From: Pseudomonadota bacterium
GTDB taxonomy: Bacteria > Pseudomonadota > Gammaproteobacteria > Steroidobacterales > Steroidobacteraceae
Assembly: GCA_021808195.1 (NCBI GenBank)
Contig: JAKBCE010000054.1
Location: 1 to 16,688 of the forward strand
DNA: 16,688 bases
Direction of reading: 5' to 3'
The notes below the pieces were generated by a model. That model saw only the letters and a program-made list of their open reading frames with translations, was not told the origin of the DNA and searched no databases. Every line of letters begins with the position of its first letter. Within the stretch, counting starts at the first letter, position 1. Below, piece after piece: positions 1 to 6,390 of this stretch. The position numbers and the translations under genes are program-made.

Positions 1-1836
1 GTCTATGAGATCGGACCGGCGATGGTTTTCCCCGACAACCGGCGCTTCGGTGTCCTATGGATGAATTCCGATGCGCTGGCCACGGCGTTTCAGATGAAGG
101 GCGCATTCAACGACTTGGCGATCAGCGCGGGCCGATCGGCCTCGCAATCCCAAATCATCGATGTCCTGGATCGTGTCCTGGCCCCTTATGGCGGTACGAG
201 TGCTTATGGCCGCGCGGATCAGTCTTCCAATCGGTTTCTGAGCGACGAGCTCGGCGAAATCGAGGTCAACGCGACTTATATTCCCGCGATATTTCTCGCC
301 GTCGCGGTCTTTCTGGTCTATACGCTGCTCGCTCGCCTGATCACGCTCCAGCGCGGTCAGATCGGGTTGCTGAAGTCGTTCGGATTCTCCGACTGGCGTA
401 TCGGGATGCATTACATCGAATTCGCGCTCCTCATCGTGCTTTGCGGCCTTCTGATCGGCATCGGGGCAGGCGTGTACTTCGGCGCTTCGTTGCTCGGCGT
501 CTACCGCCAGTACTTTCACTTCCCGGTACTCGCTTACCACCTCGATCCCAAGATCATCGTTGCGGCCGCATCGGCAGCCGCGGGGGCCGCACTGCTCGGA
601 GCACTCGGTGCGGCGAGCCGCACGGCGTCGCTCGCTCCCGCTGAAGCCATGCGTCCCGAATCGCCGCGCGACTTCCGGCCGAGTCTCCTGGATTCACTGG
701 GTGTCACCGGTTGGCTGAGCCCGGTCGGCAAGAGCATACTGCGCAATCTGGCACGCCGTCCCTGGCGCGCCGCACTGTCGACGCTCGGAATCGCGATGGC
801 AGTCGCCACGGTGATCGTCGGTCGCTTCATTTTCGACGCGGTAGATCATCTGATGGCGATCCATTTCGATGCGGCCGAGCGGCAGGACATCACCGTGATC
901 TTCCAGGATCAACGCTCCCGGCGATCCCTCGCCAGTCTGCGCGCCATGCCCGGGGTACTCACCGCAGAGCCGTTCCGCAGCTTGCCCGTGAAGCTGCGCG
1001 TCGGCGCACGCAGCAAGACCGTGACCCTGATCAGCGTCGCGCCAACGACACAGCTGTTTCAGCTCGTCGATGCCAACGGCGCTCGAATCGATCTACCTCC
1101 CAAAGGCATCGTTCTTACCCGTAAGCTGGCCAAGCTCCTGGCTGCCCATCCCGGGGACGCCATCGAGGTCGAACAGCTCGATGGCCGCCGGCGTCATTTC
1201 CAGACACGGATGATCCGCCTCTCTGATGAGCCGCTCGGCATCAGCGCTTATATGGACGGCTCGGCACTGGCGGCCTTACTTGGAGAGGATGCTGCGGTGT
1301 CCGGTGCACGCTTGAGAATAGATACCGCATACGCACCCGAACTCTACGCAACCCTGAAGCGAACCCCGGCCGTTGCCGGCGTGGCCATTCGCTCCGTGAC
1401 CGTCCAGTCGATACGACAGATCATGAATCGAAGCTTCATCATCATGACGTGGGTCATGACGGGGTTCGGCGTCGTGCTCGTCGTCGGCGTCGTCTACAAC
1501 AGTGCCCGGATTGCGCTCTCAGAGCGCGGCGCTGAACTGGCCAGCCTGCGTATTCTCGGCTTCACCCGCAGCGAAGTCACTCAGCTGCTGCTCGGAGAAC
1601 AGGGATTGATCGTACTTGCGGCAATTCCGCTCGGAGCCGCGCTCGGCGCCCTGCTCTGCCGGATGCTGGTGCCCGTGTTCGATCGCGAACTGTTCCGCCT
1701 GCCGTTCGTCTTCACCCGCTCGACGGTCGCATTCGCTGCCCTGATCACACTCGGTGCCGCACTCGTCTCCGCCGTCCTCATGACCGTGCGCATCGCGGGT
1801 CTCGATCTGATCTCCGTATTGAAATCCAGGGAGTGA
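1..1836 (+). CDS. ABC transporter permease, FtsX/MacB-like (5' end missing)
   Basis: This is an inner-membrane permease subunit of an ABC exporter. The frame is open from base 1, so the 611 visible residues lack the true N-terminus, presumably including the first membrane helix. Hydrophobic segments sit near visible residues 96-113, 136-160, 182-205, 256-275, 479-502, 530-550 and 574-596. They fall into two FtsX-type blocks, each followed by a cytoplasmic 'LLKSFGFSDWRI' or 'LASLRILGFTRSEV' coupling stretch, which is the usual signature of a duplicated FtsX permease. A large soluble, probably periplasmic, region lies between about residues 275 and 475. The gene ends three bases before the HlyD-type adaptor gene, so the two are one operon. 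The ATPase gene is expected upstream of the window. The substrate is not recognisable; lipid, macrolide-like or siderophore-like compounds are all possible. The family call is firm and the substrate unknown. Confidence 0.9.
   Translation, partial: VYEIGPAMVFPDNRRFGVLWMNSDALATAFQMKGAFNDLAISAGRSASQSQIIDVLDRVLAPYGGTSAYGRADQSSNRFLSDELGEIEVNATYIPAIFLAVAVFLVYTLLARLITLQRGQIGLLKSFGFSDWRIGMHYIEFALLIVLCGLLIGIGAGVYFGASLLGVYRQYFHFPVLAYHLDPKIIVAAASAAAGAALLGALGAASRTASLAPAEAMRPESPRDFRPSLLDSLGVTGWLSPVGKSILRNLARRPWRAALSTLGIAMAVATVIVGRFIFDAVDHLMAIHFDAAERQDITVIFQDQRSRRSLASLRAMPGVLTAEPFRSLPVKLRVGARSKTVTLISVAPTTQLFQLVDANGARIDLPPKGIVLTRKLAKLLAAHPGDAIEVEQLDGRRRHFQTRMIRLSDEPLGISAYMDGSALAALLGEDAAVSGARLRIDTAYAPELYATLKRTPAVAGVAIRSVTVQSIRQIMNRSFIIMTWVMTGFGVVLVVGVVYNSARIALSERGAELASLRILGFTRSEVTQLLLGEQGLIVLAAIPLGAALGALLCRMLVPVFDRELFRLPFVFTRSTVAFAALITLGAALVSAVLMTVRIAGLDLISVLKSRE
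1828..1833 (+). promoter_or_regulatory. Shine-Dalgarno AGGGAG deciding a TTG start
   Basis: AGGGAG lies inside the last codons of the permease gene and ends six bases before the TTG at 1840. The spacing is right for translation initiation there, and the frame has no ATG or GTG nearby that would suit the adaptor's N-terminal membrane anchor better. This supports the rare TTG start and translational coupling of the two genes. Confidence 0.7.
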
Positions 1837-1839
1837 ACC

Positions 1840-3018
1840 TTGAAGCTTCCGCGCAAGCCACTGGTCGCCGCCGCCGTGCTCATGGCTGCTCTCGCCGCCG
1901 GGATTCTGGCGCTGCGCAAGAAGCCCCTCGACGTGGAAGTCGCGACCGTGCGCATCGCCCCGCTCGAAGTTTCTGTACAGGATCTGGCGGAAACCCGTTC
2001 ACACGACCGGTATGTCGTTGCAGCGCCGGTTGCGGGGCGGCTGCTGCGCGTGCTGCTGCGCGACGGCGATCCGGTCACGGCCGGTGAGCCCGTCGCCACT
2101 CTGGCGCCGCTGCCGCTCACCGCCCGGGAGCGGGAAGAAGCCGTTTCTGGGGTGCAGTCCGCCGCTGCGAACGAGCGCAGCGCGCAGGCACAGCTCAGCC
2201 GCGCGCAACAAGAGCTGTCCCAGGCGCGTCGTGATCTGGCGCGGCTTCAATCGATCGCCCCGCAGGGCCTGGCGCCCATCCAGACCCTGGAACATGCCCG
2301 CACGAGCGTCGCGAGCCTGCAGATGGAGGTGGCGGCCGCTCGACACCGCGTGATCGGCGCCCAGGCGCAGTTGCGCGGTGCCCAGGCCGCCCTCGTGGCG
2401 ATCCAATCGCTCGGGGCGGGAAATACCGGCACGCTTACCGTCCGGGCGCCCGCGCCCGGTTACGTATTGCGCGTGCTGGAGCCCAGCGAACGCGTGATCC
2501 TCTCCGGGACACCCGTGATGACCATCGGCGATCTGGCGCACCTCGAGGTGGTCATGGAGATGCTATCGACGCAAGCGGTGCGGGTCTCGGCGGGAATGCC
2601 CGCCGACATCCTGGATTGGGGTGGCGATCACCCCCTCCGTGCCCGGGTCCGCCGCGTGGAGCCGTATGCATTTACCAAGGTCTCTGCACTCGGCGTAGAG
2701 GAGAAGCGCACGAACGTCATCCTGGACTTTCTGGACCCGCCGGGGCCACTCGGCGATGGTTACCGGGTCGAGGCTCGGATCGTGCTGTGGCGCGGCGCGC
2801 ACGTCCTTCAGGCCCCGCTGTCTGCCATCTTCCGCTGTGCCACGGGTTGGTGCACGTACGTGCTCGAACACAGCCATGCCCGCCTCACCGCAATCACAAT
2901 CGGTCAACACAACGAAGACACCGTCGAGGTTCGCTCCGGTGTGTCAGCGGGCGAACAGGTCATCATTCACCGACCAAATGAGCTGCAGCCGGGTGACCGG
3001 GTGGCCGTGAAGCGCTAG
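1840..3018 (+). CDS. HlyD/RND-type periplasmic adaptor (membrane fusion protein)
   Basis: A 392-residue periplasmic adaptor that would link the inner-membrane ABC permease to an outer-membrane channel. The start is TTG, chosen because a good AGGGAG ribosome site precedes it by six bases. Residues 6-25 form a single N-terminal membrane anchor or uncleaved signal. Residues about 58-90 (YVVAAPVAGRLLRVLLRDGD) are the first half of the biotinyl-lipoyl-like hairpin. Residues about 95-195 are Gln/Ala/Arg-rich heptads forming the alpha-helical coiled-coil hairpin. The second lipoyl half follows (TLTVRAPAPGYVLRV), then the beta-barrel domain and a C-terminal membrane-proximal domain with the family-typical EKRTNVILDF stretch. 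Two cysteines four residues apart (CATGWC) near residue 330 could form a disulfide. It follows the permease by three bases, so they are co-transcribed. The family is clear; the exported substrate is not. Confidence 0.92.
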   Translation: MKLPRKPLVAAAVLMAALAAGILALRKKPLDVEVATVRIAPLEVSVQDLAETRSHDRYVVAAPVAGRLLRVLLRDGDPVTAGEPVATLAPLPLTAREREEAVSGVQSAAANERSAQAQLSRAQQELSQARRDLARLQSIAPQGLAPIQTLEHARTSVASLQMEVAAARHRVIGAQAQLRGAQAALVAIQSLGAGNTGTLTVRAPAPGYVLRVLEPSERVILSGTPVMTIGDLAHLEVVMEMLSTQAVRVSAGMPADILDWGGDHPLRARVRRVEPYAFTKVSALGVEEKRTNVILDFLDPPGPLGDGYRVEARIVLWRGAHVLQAPLSAIFRCATGWCTYVLEHSHARLTAITIGQHNEDTVEVRSGVSAGEQVIIHRPNELQPGDRVAVKR

Positions 3019-3070
3019 GCGCCGAGCAGTCCGTATCCACTGCCGGGCGCCCAGCGGTCACGTCAGTCAG

Positions 3071-3673
3071 TCAGCCCGGCGGGAATTTCACCAGGATGGC
3101 ATCGACGGCGTCTCGAATCGCAGCCGCAGAATTCTCGATGTCTTTCTGCGAGAGCGGCTTCTTTGCCCACCCATGCCAGACCGGCCGATGCGTCTTCCCG
3201 TCGAAGACGTCGATCGCCAGCGTGCCCTCACGATAGCGCGTCACATCCACACCGGTTCCCCAGTAGGTGTATCCCCACCAGTACCGGCCGTATCCGTACC
3301 AGGGCCACGAGTAGGGCCGAGGATACGTGTGCACATCAACCCGTTCGTGCGAGCCGATTGTGAAATCCACGGAGAAGTCGGCGTCGGCCGCATTCGTCAC
3401 GTAACGGTAGCCCTTCTGCTCGAGAGCGCTGGTAATCGCCTCTTCCGTTCGTTCCACCACCAGCGGATTGCTGACGCCGTACTGCTCGCGCGGCAGCCAG
3501 GTGAACGAATGGTAAGTGGAGAAATTCGCCGCTCGGTCGTAGTCGCTGCCGACCTGCATCGTCTCGCAGCCGGTCAGTGCCAACGCGAACGGCACGAGAA
3601 GCAGCAGACCGATCAGCACCCGGGAACGCCAGCGCGTATCCCGTGAATGATTCGACGTGATGATCTGACTCAT
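3071..3673 (-). CDS. DUF4136 domain lipoprotein
   Basis: A 200-residue predicted lipoprotein. The start at 3673 is chosen because it gives a normal lipoprotein signal: charged N-terminus, hydrophobic core at residues 19-33, lipobox L33-T34-G35-C36. The residue after the cysteine is Glu, not Asp, so outer-membrane sorting is expected. The same frame stays open to 3976, but the extra 101 residues are Arg-rich and look non-coding. The mature part opens with the DUF4136-type pattern DYDRAANFSTYHSFTWLP. It has a run very rich in Tyr, Trp and Gly around residues 130-150, then a conserved GTLAIDVFD strand and a helical C-terminus. DUF4136 proteins are envelope lipoproteins of unknown biochemical role. 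It is convergent with the adaptor gene (52-base gap) and divergent from the UrcA gene. No specific function can be assigned. Confidence 0.88.
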   Translation of the reverse strand: MSQIITSNHSRDTRWRSRVLIGLLLLVPFALALTGCETMQVGSDYDRAANFSTYHSFTWLPREQYGVSNPLVVERTEEAITSALEQKGYRYVTNAADADFSVDFTIGSHERVDVHTYPRPYSWPWYGYGRYWWGYTYWGTGVDVTRYREGTLAIDVFDGKTHRPVWHGWAKKPLSQKDIENSAAAIRDAVDAILVKFPPG

Positions 3674-4019
3674 GGCACACCCACACTCACTGTTGCCCCA
3701 GGGAAGGTCCCGTACGCGAACCTGCGCCGGGCGAACGTCCAGGTCCATCCGTACCAGTACCGATCCCGCCCGAACCGCACGGTGCTCGCCGAACCGCGCT
3801 GCGAAGCGCCGGCGCACTTTCACAACGCTCGTCACAGCTGCCGCTGAGACGCACAACCGACCCTGTGTGGCCGGGCCGCCTGCGCCCGCACGACTTTCCC
3901 GGTGCCACCGCCCGGCGGCGCGATTGCGTCTCAACTCGCGGTGGGCTGTATTCGGCGGAAAATGCGTATACCACACTCGCGTCGGTTCTTTAGCATGGCT
4001 CCCTCTTGAGCAGCCTCAG
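3674..4019. other. Divergent intergenic region, DUF4136 / UrcA
   Basis: These 346 bases separate two divergently transcribed genes and must hold both promoters. I see no convincing -35/-10 pair on either strand; TATACC at 3967-3972 is a possible -10 for the plus-strand gene, but no matching -35 lies upstream. Open frames cross the region on both strands, but their translations are Arg/Pro-rich and lack family features, so I do not call genes here. Confidence 0.5.
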
Positions 4020-4445
4020 ATGAGCACAAGTCACATCTCGGTCCGCGCCCCACGGTGGTTCATGGTGTGCACCACGGCACTGCTGTGCGCACACCTGCTC
4101 CCCGGCACAGCTCACGCCCAGGTGTCGCCCCGGAACCTTGCAGTCGAGGTCAGTTTGCGTACTCGAGTCATGACGGGCCAGACCGGCTCGGAAGCGCCCG
4201 TAGACCAGGTCACTCTGACGCATCTGGTCAGCTATGCCGATCTGGATCTGACGACGCTGTCGGATCAATCCGAGCTCAGGCGTCGCGTCGCCGAGACCGC
4301 TCGTTTCACGTGTGAGCAGCTCGAGCGACTTTATCCACGCCAGTCTGAGAGCGTTGCCCGATGCACGCGGCAAGCGTTCGAGGATACGTCCGCCGAAATC
4401 GATGCGGCCATTGAGGCCGCCGAACGCGAAGCCCAGGGCGAGTAA
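4020..4445 (+). CDS. UrcA family secreted protein
   Basis: A 141-residue exported protein. The ATG at 4020 gives a signal peptide with hydrophobic core at residues 14-28 and a likely cleavage after Ala33 (AHA-Q). The mature protein carries the UrcA signature: a short strand ending in VSYADLDLTT (residues 70-79), then L-RRRV--AAR-like helix text and Cys98, with a second conserved-type cysteine at Cys115 followed by an acidic, Ala/Glu-rich helix. The two cysteines probably form a disulfide in the periplasm. UrcA proteins are small and uncharacterised, and common in Alpha- and some Gammaproteobacteria, often in multiple copies. No strong ribosome site precedes the ATG, so a start at the internal ATG (4062) cannot be excluded. 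It is convergent with the protease-TPR gene, only 17 bases away, with no terminator visible between them. Confidence 0.82.
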   Translation: MSTSHISVRAPRWFMVCTTALLCAHLLPGTAHAQVSPRNLAVEVSLRTRVMTGQTGSEAPVDQVTLTHLVSYADLDLTTLSDQSELRRRVAETARFTCEQLERLYPRQSESVARCTRQAFEDTSAEIDAAIEAAEREAQGE

Positions 4446-4462
4446 ACTGCCGATGATGCCGG

Positions 4463-6292
4463 TTACGGCGTCAGATGCATGTGCGCAAACAGCCGTGTGA
4501 CGTCCGGATCGATCTTCGTTGCGGCCGCAAGATCGGCCCGGCCTGCAGCAGTCTGCCGCATGCGCAGTTCAGCGAGACCACGCCCGTAGAGCGCTGCGGC
4601 CAGACGCGGCTTCATCCGCAATGCTTGATCGTAGCTGGCAATCGCCTGATGCAGTCTGCCGAGGCGCAGATACACCAGCGCCCGATCCTCGAATACCCCT
4701 GAGGTCTTCGGCAGCCGTTCGGCCGCACGGGTGCAATCCCGCAATGCCCGATGCAACTGCAGATTACCTTCGGCGCGAATCCAGCAGCGCGTGTCCCAGC
4801 CATACGGCAACAGCGCATCGCGCCGATGGTAGTAAATCCAAAGGTTGATCGCCCGCAGCGCATCGGAATAACGACCGATGCGCGCGTACAGGTCGGCAAC
4901 CTGCAGGCGCTGAACCGAGGCATCGGGTGCCAGGAGCGCAGCAATATTGATATCCGTCGTCGCCAGCCGGCGCGCGTCCGCCGGCGCGTGCAGCCAGGAG
5001 AGCAGCAATCGCGCCCTGGCCAGATGCGCCGGGTATAAATCGGGCTGCTCCCGGATCGCCGCATCGAAATCCTTCAGCGCCAACGCCGCTTGCCCCTGAG
5101 CCCGATACACTCGGCCTCGCCGCAGCCGGTAACGGCCATTGTCCGGTTCCATCGCGCAGGCTCGATTCATATCTGCGAGCGCCCGACGGTATCGCCGTTC
5201 TGCCGCGAGCGCCATGCCGCGGCGCATCAAGCGGCTTGCAGTCCCCTGCCCGGACGCTGCGGTCGGTGTCCTGCTCTCGCCCGAATGCGAAGTCGAAGGC
5301 AACCCCGGCCCCGCCTCCACCGGTGCACTGCCGGCACGCTCAATGAAGTACCGGTGTCCCAGATCGAATACCGGTCCACCGTTGTACGTGAAATACATCA
5401 TGTGGTGGCGCTTCGAGACGATGATGCGATGCGACAGGAAGAAATCCGCACCCAGCACCAGACCGATACGCAGGCCACGCAGACGAAAATCGCTGAGCAT
5501 CATCGGGGTGTGCTCGATTCTTTCGTCCCCGATCTGCAACTGCGCCACCGGGACCACCCAGGAGCGCATCCAGCGTCGGCCGATGCCGGCGAACGGACCG
5601 GCTGCACGGACACCCGGGGTGCTCGCCGTGATGCCAGCCCGGCGAGCAGCCCTGACCGACAGCATTGAGCGGGGCGAGCCGCTGTCGAACAGCACCCGGA
5701 TCCGTCGGCCGTTCAGCAGTGCGTGACCGATCAGAAATGGCCGTCGGGCACTGATCGGCCGCAGCCTGACCACCCCTACGCTCTGCCCCCGTGCCCAGTA
5801 GGCGAGCGGAGTGCGGCCACAGTGCTTGGCGATGACGAATCGCATTTGTCCGTCGCCAAAGTTGTACTCCACGTCCGCCAGATGCAGGATGGTGCCGCCG
5901 AGCAGGCCGACGGCGCCGGACGGAAAGTCATTGCCGCCGACGAGAAATTTCGCATCGTGAAACGGTACGTTGAGGAACGTAAAGACCCGCACCGAGGTGA
6001 CCGAAGCCCGGGTGCTCCCATTGAACCCGTCCAGCCGCAGCCCCATCCCCGCAAAGTCGTACGGCAGACCGTATTCCGAGCGCGCCTGCGTCGTCAGCAT
6101 GCTCCAGAATGCGCCGGTGTCGATGATGAAGCGCGCCTTGCGCCCGTTGATCTCGGTCGAGACCATCGGCCTGAGGTCCTTGACGGTGACCGCAACGGCC
6201 GGAAGTCGCTCAATCTGACAGCCGCCCGCGGCCGCCGACCCGATGCTCAGCGCCGCGAGCGCCAAGCCACACGCCCATCCCCGGTACTTCAT
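4463..6292 (-). CDS. Secreted twin retropepsin-like aspartic protease with C-terminal TPR repeats
   Basis: A 609-residue predicted periplasmic protein. A GGAAGGA ribosome site precedes the ATG, and residues 1-23 form a signal peptide (core at 6-19, cleavage near AAAG). Two retropepsin-like lobes follow. Lobe 1 has the active-site type motif FIIDTGA (Asp58-Thr59-Gly60) and the later flap/ILG-like stretch VGLLGGTILH (128-137). Lobe 2 has VLFDSGS (Asp203-Ser204-Gly205) and GLVLGADFFLS further on. Retropepsin-like enzymes need two such lobes to form one active site, and here both are in one chain. After a Ser/Thr/Gly-rich linker (about 325-350), roughly seven TPR-like helix pairs fill residues 350-600, for example LGRLHQAIASYDQALRMKP. 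TPRs usually bind protein partners. It lies 98 bases downstream of the TonB-dependent receptor on the same strand, so co-transcription is likely. Substrate and actual catalysis are unproven. Confidence 0.85.
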   Translation of the reverse strand: MKYRGWACGLALAALSIGSAAAGGCQIERLPAVAVTVKDLRPMVSTEINGRKARFIIDTGAFWSMLTTQARSEYGLPYDFAGMGLRLDGFNGSTRASVTSVRVFTFLNVPFHDAKFLVGGNDFPSGAVGLLGGTILHLADVEYNFGDGQMRFVIAKHCGRTPLAYWARGQSVGVVRLRPISARRPFLIGHALLNGRRIRVLFDSGSPRSMLSVRAARRAGITASTPGVRAAGPFAGIGRRWMRSWVVPVAQLQIGDERIEHTPMMLSDFRLRGLRIGLVLGADFFLSHRIIVSKRHHMMYFTYNGGPVFDLGHRYFIERAGSAPVEAGPGLPSTSHSGESRTPTAASGQGTASRLMRRGMALAAERRYRRALADMNRACAMEPDNGRYRLRRGRVYRAQGQAALALKDFDAAIREQPDLYPAHLARARLLLSWLHAPADARRLATTDINIAALLAPDASVQRLQVADLYARIGRYSDALRAINLWIYYHRRDALLPYGWDTRCWIRAEGNLQLHRALRDCTRAAERLPKTSGVFEDRALVYLRLGRLHQAIASYDQALRMKPRLAAALYGRGLAELRMRQTAAGRADLAAATKIDPDVTRLFAHMHLTP

Positions 6293-6294
6293 GC

Positions 6295-6301
6295 CTTCCT
6301 T
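6295..6301 (-). promoter_or_regulatory. Ribosome binding site of the protease-TPR gene
   Basis: On the minus strand the bases GGAAGGA lie just upstream of the ATG at 6292, with only a few bases between. This supports the chosen start. Confidence 0.6.
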
Positions 6302-6390
6302 CCGCCTGATTCCGATCTTCGCCGGATGACTTCAGCATCAGCGTAACCGAAGCGGGCGCCGACCTGCAACCGGAGCGCGGGCTGAAGGGG

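Noticed and set aside
3018..3052. GGCGCC repeats and the GGGCGCCC palindrome as a terminator after the adaptor gene
   Set aside because: The arms are self-complementary 6- to 8-base words 22 bases apart with no T tract on either strand; no convincing hairpin terminator.
3061..3075. Short GTCA tandem repeat near the DUF4136 stop codon
   Set aside because: Only about three units; too short to support a meaningful repeat element.
3674..3976. N-terminal extension of the DUF4136 frame by 101 residues
   Set aside because: The extra residues are Arg/Ala-rich with no family features, and they would bury the lipoprotein signal peptide whose lipobox is clear when starting at 3673.
3672..4019. Upstream extension of the UrcA frame
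   Set aside because: The translation is Arg/Pro-rich and would place the signal peptide internally; the start at 4020 gives a normal exported protein.
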